Made by a program: the position numbers and the translations under genes
Part shown: in pieces, positions 27,091 to 35,055 of the stretch
How positions within the stretch are numbered: the stretch's first letter is position 1
Layout of the letters: each line of letters begins with the position of its first letter
Assembly: GCF_006716065.1 (NCBI RefSeq)
Contig: NZ_VFOL01000001.1
Coordinates: 4,464,001 to 4,528,000, forward strand
Direction: 5' to 3'
Length of the DNA: 64,000 nucleotides
Origin: Salinispora arenicola
Lineage (GTDB): Bacteria > Actinomycetota > Actinomycetes > Mycobacteriales > Micromonosporaceae
The notes under the pieces: generated by a model
The model's input: only the letters and a program-made list of their open reading frames with translations
The model's database searches: none
What the model was told of the DNA's origin: nothing

Positions 27091-27750
27091 CTAGGCTCGA
27101 CGGGTCACCTCCGGGTATCGCTGCTCCAGGTCCACCCGCGCCAGTGCGCCCACCAGCCAGGCCAACCGCTCGGATCGGCCGCTGCCCGCCAGCCCGGCCA
27201 GGTCGTCGGCGGAACGCCCCAGGCCCAGCCGGCGGGCGGCGGCCAACGCACGTCGGTCGGCGACCGGCGGCACCTCAGCCCACAGTGCCTGCGCCTCGCG
27301 GAGAAAGAGGACGACCGCCGTGTCGTCCACCCCGGGCAACTCGGCCAGCAGGGCACGTTCCCGGTCCGCATCACGGTGAGCGACCACGCGCAGCCGCCGA
27401 AGGTCACCCCGGTACCGGTCGACCACGGCCTGTGCCAGTTCCCCGAGGATGGCGGCGGTCCGCTCGGCTTCTCCGCGCAGGCCACAGGCCCGCAGCATCC
27501 GGACCCGTTCGGCGGGCAGTGCGCGGGCCAGCCGGGCGGCGCTGTCCCACCCGTGGTCCGGCAGCGCACGAGCGGCCTCGATGGCACGCCGAAAATCGCC
27601 GCGGCGGGACAGCAACACGGCGAGGCAGAGCAGTTGGAAGAGGCTCGACGGGTTGTTCGTGGCCCGAAAGCCGTACTGCTCGGCGAAACCACGCCCACCC
27701 CCGGCGAGCCGGCGGACCAGGCGTTTCTTGTCCTCGATGGTCGTCGGCAT
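27091..27750 (-). CDS. HhH-GPD (endonuclease III)-like protein without catalytic lysine
   Basis: A 219-residue protein with the outline of endonuclease III. FQLLCLAVLLSRRGDFRRA matches the start of the HhH-GPD fold. ALLAELPGVDDTAVVLFL is the helix-hairpin-helix, and PVADRRAL keeps the catalytic Asp. The Lys that gives lyase activity in Nth (GVGRKTA) is missing, and so are the four C-terminal cysteines of the iron-sulfur loop. It may be a monofunctional glycosylase or a structural relative. It starts at ATG 27750 and stands alone. Confidence 0.68.
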   Translation of the reverse strand: MPTTIEDKKRLVRRLAGGGRGFAEQYGFRATNNPSSLFQLLCLAVLLSRRGDFRRAIEAARALPDHGWDSAARLARALPAERVRMLRACGLRGEAERTAAILGELAQAVVDRYRGDLRRLRVVAHRDADRERALLAELPGVDDTAVVLFLREAQALWAEVPPVADRRALAAARRLGLGRSADDLAGLAGSGRSERLAWLVGALARVDLEQRYPEVTRRA

Positions 27751-27868
27751 GGGCGGCGACTACCCGTCCCGGCCCATGCCACTCCTGCATTTGCCCGCTG
27801 TCTGTGCCGGACACTCACCCCCGGTCCCACCACACCCACCCGTCACCGGCACCCGAGGGGAGCCACGT

Positions 27869-29089
27869 TCACCGGCGACCTCCGCCGACGGCCTCGCCCA
27901 GCAGGTGCTCGATCCGATCCACACCAGCGGGCATCGACATCTGCCGCAGATACGCCTCCCGGCCCCGCCGACCCATCTCCGCACGGGCGGCCGGCGGAAT
28001 GGTGGCGGCCAGCCAGAACCGGTCGGCGAGCGCGTCCCATTCCTCCGGTGGGCAGGACAGCCCGGCCCTGGCGCGCTCCACCACCTCGGCGGTGTCGCCA
28101 CCGGCCGAGGCGATGACCGGCGCCGCGCACGACAGGGCCGTCGGCAACTTGCCGGGGAGGGTGCCGCGCAGTTCGGGCAGGTCCCGGAGCATGACCAACT
28201 GGTAGTCGGCGGCCGCATACAGCTCCGGCATGTCCAACGGCGAGCGTCGCTCGACGAACCGCACGTTGTCGGTACGCAGTTCGGCGGCGAGCCCCCGCAC
28301 CCGCCGCTCCTGCTCGCCCGACCCGACCAGCACGAGATCCATCCCACGGTCGACGGCCGCTGCCGCCCGTACCGCTGTCTCCAGCCCCTGCCGGGCACCG
28401 ATGGTGCCGGCGTACATGACCACGCAGCGGCCATCGCGACGGACCAGTTTACCGGCTGCCGGGCTAGGCCGGGCTGGCCGGAAGATCCGCTCGTCGGTCC
28501 AGTTGAGCACCACCTCGACGCGATCCGGGTCGGCGCCCGCTGTCACGACGAGGTCCCGCAGGGAGGGTGCGGCGACCACGATCCGGTCGGCTCGGCGGTA
28601 GGTCCACGCCATCGCACCGGCGATCCGGCCAGCCCACCGGCTGGGCTCACCCGCCGTTGGTTCCGAACCGCCGGCCCACACGTCCGGCACGTGCACGACA
28701 GTCGGCACTCGGCCGAGCATCCGAAGCAGGCTGGCGGTGGCGAAGGCGGCCGGGGGCGGCTGGTGGACGTAGAGCGCATCGATGCCGGCGAGGAACCGGC
28801 GGCCGACCAGCGACACACTGCCGGCGAACGACAGAGGGCCCGCTGCCCGACCGCGGCCGGAGCCGTTCCGGCCGGTGTAGCGCGGCACCCGCCGTACGGT
28901 CAGCCGTTCGCTGCGGGTCTCGTGGCGCCAACGCTGGTGCCAGCCAGGGTAGGAGTGCCCGCCGGGGTAGTCCGGAAACCCGGTCAGCACCCGGACCTCG
29001 TGGCCGCGGCGGGCCAACTCCTCGGCGAGGCTGCCCGGGATGAAGGCTGGTTCTGGAGGGAAGTGATAGGTCAGGACGCCGATCCTCAT
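27869..29089 (-). CDS. GT4-family glycosyltransferase
   Basis: A 406-residue GT-B glycosyltransferase. MRIGVLTYHFPPEPAFIPGSLAEELARRGHEVRVLT is the acceptor-domain start typical of WbuB/GT4. The C-terminal domain has VMYAGTIGARQGLETAV and a shortened nucleotide-sugar motif (LPELRGTLPGKLPTALSCAAPVI). It probably adds a sugar to an envelope or exopolysaccharide precursor in the cytoplasm. ATG 29089 has GGGGGAG four bases upstream; the frame extends further without support. No other polysaccharide gene is adjacent. Confidence 0.85.
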   Translation of the reverse strand: MRIGVLTYHFPPEPAFIPGSLAEELARRGHEVRVLTGFPDYPGGHSYPGWHQRWRHETRSERLTVRRVPRYTGRNGSGRGRAAGPLSFAGSVSLVGRRFLAGIDALYVHQPPPAAFATASLLRMLGRVPTVVHVPDVWAGGSEPTAGEPSRWAGRIAGAMAWTYRRADRIVVAAPSLRDLVVTAGADPDRVEVVLNWTDERIFRPARPSPAAGKLVRRDGRCVVMYAGTIGARQGLETAVRAAAAVDRGMDLVLVGSGEQERRVRGLAAELRTDNVRFVERRSPLDMPELYAAADYQLVMLRDLPELRGTLPGKLPTALSCAAPVIASAGGDTAEVVERARAGLSCPPEEWDALADRFWLAATIPPAARAEMGRRGREAYLRQMSMPAGVDRIEHLLGEAVGGGRR

Positions 29090-29410
29090 CGGTTCTCCCC
29101 CTTGGCCTCCGCGTACGACTTCCCCCATTGCTGGCGATCGATCCGCCGGTGGTGGCGTGCCAAACGAAGTGGGCGGCAACAGTCCATCAGGCGGGCCCCC
29201 GAAGCAGGGCAACACCAGGAAAGAACTTCACTAATACTCCCGAGCTCAACTAATCGTGTGAAACCATTACAACGCCTCATACGCCAGATGTCCGAAGTTA
29301 TGCCATTCCATCGATCAGCCCGGTACGCGACACCTCCACGGAGAAACGGTGCGGCAGGGTCGAGGTCACGTCGTCTCCGCTCGCCGTCCGTCATTTGCCT
29401 GGATAGGGTG

Positions 29411-29470
29411 GTGATCGGTGTGCCGGGAAGCCTGGTCGGCGAACGTTTCCTGCTGCCCTGACACCGCTTG
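29411..29470 (+). ncRNA. Structured leader of nhaA, possible cation riboswitch
   Basis: A compact RNA lies just before nhaA. CGGTGT (29416-29421) pairs perfectly with ACACCG (29461-29466), and inside it GCCG pairs with CGGC around GGAAGCCTGGT. The closing stem ends 18 bases before the ATG. Lithium-responsive riboswitches are known ahead of nhaA genes, and the position fits, but I cannot confirm the class from memory. The rest of the gap from 29090 is AT-richer (29215-29290) and probably holds the promoters. Confidence 0.4.
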
Positions 29471-29484
29471 GATGGACCGCGCGT

Positions 29485-30795
29485 ATGACCGACCGCACCC
29501 CGCCCCAGGGCCGTGCCCGCCGCCTCTTCTCGCGTACCTCCTGGCCGGAGGCCCGCTTCCTGGCCGACGTGCTGCGGACCGAAACCTTCGGCGGCGGCCT
29601 GCTGTTGCTCGGCGCGGTGCTCGCGCTGCTCTGGGCGAACTCACCCTGGGCGGACTCCTACGCCGCACTGGCGTCCTGGGTGCCGTGGCCGGGCGGATCC
29701 GACCTGCACCTGGACCTGGACCTCGCCACCTGGGCGGCCGACGGCCTACTGGCGATCTTCTTCTTCGTGGTCGGACTCGAGCTCAAACGCGAATTCGTCG
29801 CCGGCGACCTACGCGACCCACGCCGAGCCGCCCTACCGGTCGTCGCGGCGATCGGCGGCATGATCGTGCCGGCACTGATCTACGTCGGTATCAACCTCGC
29901 CGCCGGTGGCGAGAACCTACGCGGCTGGGCCATCCCGACCGCCACCGACATCGCGTTCGCGCTCGCCGTGCTGGCGGTCATCGGATCCCACCTGCCGCAG
30001 GGACTACGCGCGTTCCTGCTCACCCTCGCCGTGGTCGACGACCTTCTCGCGATCACCGTCATCGCCATCTTCTACACCGGCGACTTCAAGCTCACGCCAC
30101 TGCTCGTCGCGCTGCTGCCGATCGCGCTCTTCGGCCTGCTCGTACAGCGACGAAAGACGTGGTGGTGGGCGCTGATCCCGCTGGCCGTAGTGGCCTGGAC
30201 GCTGGTGCACGAATCCGGCGTGCACGCCACGGTGGCCGGCGTCCTACTCGGCTTCACGGTGCCGGTCCTGCGCGGCCGGGAAGGTGACCGGCACGGGCTC
30301 GCCGAGCACCTCGAGCACCGCTGGCGGCCGGTCTCCGCCGGCTTCGCCGTCCCCGTCTTCGCCTTCTTCGCCGCCGGGGTATCCCTACGCGGCGCCGACC
30401 TCGGCGGCATCGTCACCGACCCGATCGTCGTCGGCATCGTCGCCGGCCTGGTGCTCGGCAAGGTACTCGGCATCTTCGGCTCGACGTTCATGCTGGCCCG
30501 GTTCACCCGTGCCGAACTGGACAGAGACATCACCTGGACCGACCTGCTCGGTGTCTCGTTGCTGGCCGGCATCGGCTTCACCGTGTCGCTGCTGATCGGC
30601 GAACTCGCCTTCGAGGGCGGCACCGCCGGCGACAACGTCAAGGCTGCCGTACTCACCGGCTCGGTGATCGCCGCAGTACTCGCCTCGGCCGTGCTGAGCC
30701 GCCGCAACAAGGCATACCGGCGCATCGCCGCCAAGGAGCGCTTGGACAGCAACCGCGACGGGGTACCCGACGTCTTCCAGCACCGCGACGGCTGA
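29485..30795 (+). CDS. nhaA: Na+/H+ antiporter NhaA
   Basis: A 436-residue antiporter exchanging internal Na+ (or Li+) for external protons. The ion-binding Asp pair is in the [18 protein letters not shown] helix. [15 protein letters not shown] and [13 protein letters not shown] are family signatures, and [14 protein letters not shown] carries the late helix. The tail (residues about 415-436) is soluble. It is preceded by a structured leader and followed by a strong hairpin. It starts at ATG 29485. Confidence 0.95.
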   Translation: MTDRTPPQGRARRLFSRTSWPEARFLADVLRTETFGGGLLLLGAVLALLWANSPWADSYAALASWVPWPGGSDLHLDLDLATWAADGLLAIFFFVVGLELKREFVAGDLRDPRRAALPVVAAIGGMIVPALIYVGINLAAGGENLRGWAIPTATDIAFALAVLAVIGSHLPQGLRAFLLTLAVVDDLLAITVIAIFYTGDFKLTPLLVALLPIALFGLLVQRRKTWWWALIPLAVVAWTLVHESGVHATVAGVLLGFTVPVLRGREGDRHGLAEHLEHRWRPVSAGFAVPVFAFFAAGVSLRGADLGGIVTDPIVVGIVAGLVLGKVLGIFGSTFMLARFTRAELDRDITWTDLLGVSLLAGIGFTVSLLIGELAFEGGTAGDNVKAAVLTGSVIAAVLASAVLSRRNKAYRRIAAKERLDSNRDGVPDVFQHRDG

Positions 30796-30812
30796 CCGGG
30801 CCAACTGACGGC

Positions 30813-30842
30813 GCCGGCGGACGCCGACCAGCGTCCGCCGGC
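30813..30842. terminator. Bidirectional terminator after nhaA
   Basis: A perfect 12-bp GC-rich stem (30813-30824 with 30831-30842) around a 6-base loop lies between the convergent nhaA and small acidic protein genes. Confidence 0.8.
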
Positions 30843-30845
30843 AAC

Positions 30846-31040
30846 TCACCCGCTCCGCTCGGGCCGGCGCTCTTCCTGCTCCTCGGCGAGCGCCTCGCTG
30901 ACCGGCTCCATCAGGTCGTCACCGGGTACCGCCACCTCCTCCGCACGATCGCGCTCGTCCGCCCTGCCCCCCGGCGGCGGCTCGGGTGCCGTCGCCCCGC
31001 CCGCGAACCCGTACTCATTCGGCTCGTCGTGCCTGCTCAT
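30846..31040 (-). CDS. Small acidic hypothetical protein
   Basis: A 64-residue, very acidic protein (MSRHDEPNEYGFAGG, then many E and D) with no membrane segment or cysteine. The start ATG 31040 has GGGAGG seven bases upstream. It lies 101 bases after the TMEM165-type exporter on the same strand and could share its transcript. No family recognised; disorder is likely. Confidence 0.62.
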   Translation of the reverse strand: MSRHDEPNEYGFAGGATAPEPPPGGRADERDRAEEVAVPGDDLMEPVSEALAEEQEERRPERSG

Positions 31041-31141
31041 GACCCAACCTCCCGGGACGTCCGCTTCCACCGCCCGTTGCCGGGCGTCCTGGTCGCTCTT
31101 CCCCGGGGACCGGGTGCTACTCGTCCGTGGCCGGTTGACGG

Positions 31142-31729
31142 TCAGCCGAACTGCCCCACAGCATCCAGAATCAGCCAGAGGCCGCAGCCGGCGAAGAGGA
31201 CCGCGGCTCCGTAGCGCACGGTCCGCTCGGGCAGCTTCCGGCCGAGCAGCCGCCCCACCAGAATCGCCAAGGCGTCCGCGGCCACCATGCCGAGCGTGGA
31301 CCCCACCCAGGTACCGAACCAGCCGTACTGCGTGGCCAGCGTGATGGTCGCCAGCATGGTCTTGTCACCCAGTTCGGCGAGGAAGAACGCGACGCCGACC
31401 AACAGCACCGCCGGCCGGCCCGACCGGTCCGCCTTGCGGCGCTCCTCGTCGGTGAGCCGGTCCCCGCGAAGCGTCCAGGCGCCGAACCCCAGAAACGCCA
31501 CCCCGGCGAACAGCGCGATCCACTCGGTGGGCAGCGCCGCACCCAGCCCGTAGCCGACAGCCACCGAGACAAGGTGCACGACAGCCGTGGCCACGGTGAT
31601 GCCGACCAGCACCGGAAGCGGCCGGAGGCGGGTGGCGAAGGTCAGCGCCATCAGCTGGGACTTGTCCCCCAACTCAGCGACGAAGATGACGCCGAAACTC
31701 ACCACCAGCGCGACTAGGAAACCCTCCAC
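31142..31729 (-). CDS. TMEM165/GDT1-family manganese exporter
   Basis: A 195-residue membrane protein of the UPF0016/TMEM165 family (MneA-type), with six helices and the two diagnostic metal motifs ELGDKSQL (near residue 20) and ELGDKTML (near 120). Bacterial members export Mn2+, and relatives move Ca2+ or Mn2+ against protons. The start is GTG 31729, with GGAAGG about six bases upstream; the open frame to 31786 has no ribosome site. A manganese riboswitch lies upstream, in agreement with the function. Confidence 0.9.
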   Translation of the reverse strand: MEGFLVALVVSFGVIFVAELGDKSQLMALTFATRLRPLPVLVGITVATAVVHLVSVAVGYGLGAALPTEWIALFAGVAFLGFGAWTLRGDRLTDEERRKADRSGRPAVLLVGVAFFLAELGDKTMLATITLATQYGWFGTWVGSTLGMVAADALAILVGRLLGRKLPERTVRYGAAVLFAGCGLWLILDAVGQFG

Positions 31730-31791
31730 GGCGTCCTTCCGATCCGGCCGGGAGGAGGCACGGAGTGACCCCGACCCGGCTACCAACCTGG

Positions 31792-31890
31792 GTCGAAGGT
31801 CTCGCCCGCCCCGCCGAGCGGGGCCGTGTGGCCGGGTGCGGGAACACCAGTGTGTCGACCACGACGTTGGGGGCTACTCCCCTTCGCGCC
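31792..31890 (-). ncRNA. Second yybP-ykoY manganese riboswitch, upstream of the TMEM165-type exporter
   Basis: On the minus strand the leader reads GAAGGGGAGTAG at its 5' side and GGCGAGACCTTCG at its 3' side, the yybP-ykoY conserved loops. They are closed by CGAAGG (31886-31881) with CCTTCG (31799-31794). The P1 3' strand CCTTC is complementary to GAAGG in the exporter's Shine-Dalgarno (31739-31735), so the same translational-on mechanism as at terC is possible. The stretch between P1 and the ribosome site is about 55 bases. Confidence 0.82.
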
Positions 31891-31965
31891 GACCACCCTA
31901 GCCGACCGCCCACGTAGCGGAGATCGGAGGTTCAGCGGGTGCGTCGACCGGGCAGGCGGACCCGC

Positions 31966-32931
31966 CTACTCGGCGCGGGCGAGCGTGACACCGAACAGAC
32001 CGGCCGGGTCCGTCCAGAACTCGTTCGTGACGAAGCCAGCCTGCCGCAGTTCCGCCGCGATGCCCTCGGGCCGGAACTTCGCCGACACCTCGGTCCGTAG
32101 ATCCTCCCCGGCGGCGAACACCACCTCGAGGCCGAGGACGCGCACCCGCATCGGGTGCCGGGCCCGTAGCCGCATCTCGATCCACTCCTGCTCCGGATTC
32201 CAGAGCGCGACGTGGTCGAATGCCGCGGGATCGAAGTCGGCTCCCAGCTCCCGGTTGATCACCTGCAGCACGTTGCGGTTGAACTCGGCGGTTACCCCCG
32301 CGGCATCGTCGTAGGCCGGAACGACGACCGCCGGGTCCTTCACCAGGTCGGTGCCGACCAGCAGCCAGTCCCCCGATTCCAGGGCGGCGCGCATCGCGGC
32401 CAGGAACTCGCCGCGCTCGGCCGGAAGCAGATTACCGATCGTGCCGCCAAGGAACACCACGAGCCGCCGACCGCCCGCCGGCAGCCGATCGAGGTGCCGG
32501 GTGAAGTCACCGACGATGCCGCGTACCCGTAGGCCGGGATAGTCGGCGGCGATCCGGTCGGTGGACTCGCGCAGCGCGCTCACCGACACATCCAGCGGTA
32601 CGAAGGTGCCCAGGTCACCGTGCCGGGTGAACGCATCCAGCAACAGCCGCGTCTTCTCCGAGGAACCGGAGCCCAACTCGATCAACGTCTTGGCGCCGCT
32701 CACCGTTGCGATCTCAGCGGCCCGATCTACGAGCACCGCACGCTCGGCCTGGGTCTGGTAGTACTCCGCCAGCCGAGTGATCTCCTCGAAGAGCTGGCTA
32801 CCCCGCGCGTCGTAGAACCACTTCGGGGACAACCACTTCTCCTCGGCAGTCAGCCCGGCGCGGACGTCCTGCCGCAGGCTGCGTCCCAGGTCCTGCTCCT
32901 CAAGGTGTATCTCCAGAAGCTCGGCGCTCAT
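31966..32931 (-). CDS. egtD: L-histidine N-alpha-methyltransferase EgtD
   Basis: A 321-residue enzyme that makes hercynine (trimethylhistidine) from histidine with three SAM, the first step of ergothioneine synthesis. LFEEITRLAEYYQTQAE and LIELGSGSSEKTRLLLDAF (SAM motif I) are characteristic. VVFLGGTIGNLLPAE and the late EVSAKFRPEG segment also fit. ATG 32931 has GAAGGGA upstream; a frame open to 33384 overlaps egtC and is ignored. It is the last gene of the egtABCD run, 32 bases after egtC. No egtE follows. Confidence 0.95.
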   Translation of the reverse strand: MSAELLEIHLEEQDLGRSLRQDVRAGLTAEEKWLSPKWFYDARGSQLFEEITRLAEYYQTQAERAVLVDRAAEIATVSGAKTLIELGSGSSEKTRLLLDAFTRHGDLGTFVPLDVSVSALRESTDRIAADYPGLRVRGIVGDFTRHLDRLPAGGRRLVVFLGGTIGNLLPAERGEFLAAMRAALESGDWLLVGTDLVKDPAVVVPAYDDAAGVTAEFNRNVLQVINRELGADFDPAAFDHVALWNPEQEWIEMRLRARHPMRVRVLGLEVVFAAGEDLRTEVSAKFRPEGIAAELRQAGFVTNEFWTDPAGLFGVTLARAE

Positions 32932-32963
32932 ATCTGTCCCTTCCTCATCAGGTCTCCCGGCGG

Positions 32964-33710
32964 TCACTCCGCCATGAGGGCACGAATCTGCACCCCGGTG
33001 GCGGTCGCCACCGCCAGCTGCCCGTCCGGCACCGCCTGCCAGTCGGATTCGTCGTCGTATGGCTCGGATGCCAGCACCACCGAGGTCGGCGTCCGGCGGA
33101 TCGACAGCGCGTGCCCGACAACGCTCGCCACCGCCGTGTGCCCGTCGGTGAGCAACAAGTTGAGTCGCGACCCCGGCGCAGCCCGGGCTACCGCCACGAC
33201 CGTCTCCGCGATGGCGCGGGCCGGCTTGACGCCGGCGCGCAGCCGGTGCCGGACCAGCGCCCACAGCAACGCCGAATCGGTGGGCGCGTCGAGGGTGAGC
33301 AGGTCGCGTACCGGCAACGCGCCAGCGAGCGAGACCACGCTGTCCGGCCAGCCACGAACCGCCCCGTTGTGGCTGAACAGCCACCTCCCCTCCGCGAACG
33401 GCGCAGCGGCTGACTCGAGCACCGGCATGCCGGGGGTCGCGGACCGTACCGCCGCGAGGATCGCACCCGAACGGGTGACGCCGGCCAACTGGACGATCGT
33501 CGGATCACTCCAGATGGGGCATGCCCGCCGGTAGCGGACCGGCTCGCCGCCGTTCGGGTACCAGCCGACGCCGAACCCGTCGGCATTGATCGTCCCGCCG
33601 CCGCGCATGTCGCGCGGCGCCCAGGACTGACGCATCAGCGAGGCCGGTGGATCGAACAGCAACTCCCGCAGGGTGACCGGCGGTCCGAGGTAAACCAGAT
33701 GACGGCACAT
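32964..33710 (-). CDS. egtC: Gamma-glutamyl-hercynylcysteine sulfoxide hydrolase EgtC
   Basis: A 248-residue class II glutamine-amidotransferase-type (Ntn) hydrolase that removes the gamma-glutamyl group from the EgtB product. MCRHLVYLGPPVTL puts the nucleophile Cys at residue 2, which fixes the start at ATG 33710. GFGVGWYPNG, WLFSHNGAVRG and DSALLWALV are family segments. It begins 10 bases after the egtB stop. Confidence 0.93.
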   Translation of the reverse strand: MCRHLVYLGPPVTLRELLFDPPASLMRQSWAPRDMRGGGTINADGFGVGWYPNGGEPVRYRRACPIWSDPTIVQLAGVTRSGAILAAVRSATPGMPVLESAAAPFAEGRWLFSHNGAVRGWPDSVVSLAGALPVRDLLTLDAPTDSALLWALVRHRLRAGVKPARAIAETVVAVARAAPGSRLNLLLTDGHTAVASVVGHALSIRRTPTSVVLASEPYDDESDWQAVPDGQLAVATATGVQIRALMAE

Positions 33711-33720
33711 CAGCGGACCC

Positions 33721-35055
33721 TCACGCGGGTGCCTCCCCAGGTGCGGCGTCCCGGGCACAGCGGAAACCGCTGAAGATCTGCCGCCGGATCGGGTAGTCCC
33801 AGTTGCGGAAGGTGCCCCGACAGGCGGCCCGATCGGTGCCGAACGACCCGCCCCGCAGCACCCGGTAGTCGTCGCCGAAGAAAACCTCGGAATACTCCCG
33901 GTAGGGGAAGGCCACGAAGCCGGGGTGGCCGCGGAAGGTGGTCGAGGTCCACTCCCACACGTCGCCCATCAGGTGGTGGACGCCGAGCGGCGACGCGCCG
34001 GCCGGGTACGCCCCGACCGGTGCCGGCCACAGGTGCCGCTGACCCAGATTGGCATGCTCGACCGTCGGATCCTCGTCGCCCCACGGGTAGCGGCGGGACC
34101 GACCTGTCGCCGGTTCCCAGCGGGCTGCTTTCTCCCACTCCGCCTCAGTTGGCAACCGCTTACCTGACCAGGCGGCGTACGCCTGCGCCTCATACCAACT
34201 GACGTGCACCACCGGCTCGTCCTCGCGTACCGGCGCCCACCGGCCGAAGCGGTGGTAGGCCCAGCCGTCGCCGTCCGGGCGCCAGTGCAACGGCCCGGTC
34301 AGGCCCGCCTGCTGCCGATACGCCCAGCCCGCGGCGCTCCACCACCGCGGGTCGTGGTAGCCGCCCGCGGCGATGAACGCCGCGTACGCACCGTTGGTGA
34401 CCGGAGCCGCGTCAATGGCGTACGCCGGCAGGTACACCTGGTGGGCGGGACGCTCGTTGTCCAACGCCCACGGATCGGTGTCGGTGCCCATGATGAACTC
34501 GCCGGCCGGAACCAGTACCTCGCCGGCGACCCGAACCCGGGGCTCCGGCGGGGGTGGCGCGTCGAGCACGGCCGGGCCGGATCGCAACTGGTGGGTCGCG
34601 AGCATCGTCTCGTCGTGCTGTTGTTCGTGTTGCACGATCATGCCGAAGGCGAAGCCGTCCGCAACCAGCCGCCGGTCGGTGAAGGCCACCCGGTCGAGCA
34701 GGTCGAACACCTTGTCCCGGACCGTCGACACGTATGCTCGCGCCTCCGGCGGCGGCAGCAGCGGCAATGCCGGGCGATCCCGGCGGGGCTGCTTGAACGC
34801 ATCGTAAAGGTCGTCGATGTCCTGGCGAACCGGCTCCCGGCCGCCGACGTCCCGCACCAGCCAGAGCTCTTCCTGGTTGCCGACGTGGGCGAGGTCCCAC
34901 ACCAGGGGCGACATCAGGGGCGAGTGCTGTCGTACCAGGTCGGCGTCGTCAACCGCGTCGGTCAACACGGCGGTACGGGCGCGGGCGCGGGCCAGTTCCG
35001 TAGCTATGTGCTCCCGCAGCCGTACACCGTCGGGCCGGTTGGTCGTCTCCGTCAC
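33721..35055 (-). CDS. egtB: Hercynine oxygenase EgtB
   Basis: A 444-residue non-haem iron sulfoxide synthase joining hercynine and gamma-glutamylcysteine with O2. The DinB-like N-terminal domain gives the iron ligands: His in WDLAHVGNQEE and HxxxHxE in QHEQQHDET. The C-terminal formylglycine-generating-enzyme-like domain shows PVTNGAYAAFI, RLPTEAEWEKAARW and GFRCARD. GTG 35055 has GGAGG upstream and overlaps the egtA stop (GTGA). The frame stays open much further, but that extension is the antisense of egtA. Confidence 0.95.
   Translation of the reverse strand: MTETTNRPDGVRLREHIATELARARARTAVLTDAVDDADLVRQHSPLMSPLVWDLAHVGNQEELWLVRDVGGREPVRQDIDDLYDAFKQPRRDRPALPLLPPPEARAYVSTVRDKVFDLLDRVAFTDRRLVADGFAFGMIVQHEQQHDETMLATHQLRSGPAVLDAPPPPEPRVRVAGEVLVPAGEFIMGTDTDPWALDNERPAHQVYLPAYAIDAAPVTNGAYAAFIAAGGYHDPRWWSAAGWAYRQQAGLTGPLHWRPDGDGWAYHRFGRWAPVREDEPVVHVSWYEAQAYAAWSGKRLPTEAEWEKAARWEPATGRSRRYPWGDEDPTVEHANLGQRHLWPAPVGAYPAGASPLGVHHLMGDVWEWTSTTFRGHPGFVAFPYREYSEVFFGDDYRVLRGGSFGTDRAACRGTFRNWDYPIRRQIFSGFRCARDAAPGEAPA

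Noticed and set aside
29411..29470. Cobalamin riboswitch before nhaA
   Set aside because: GGGAAGCC resembles a cobalamin-switch block, but the B12 box and the rest of the fold are missing and the gene is an antiporter.
30072..30752. Minus-strand frames opposite nhaA
   Set aside because: nhaA has complete family signatures; the opposite frames are low-complexity shadows.
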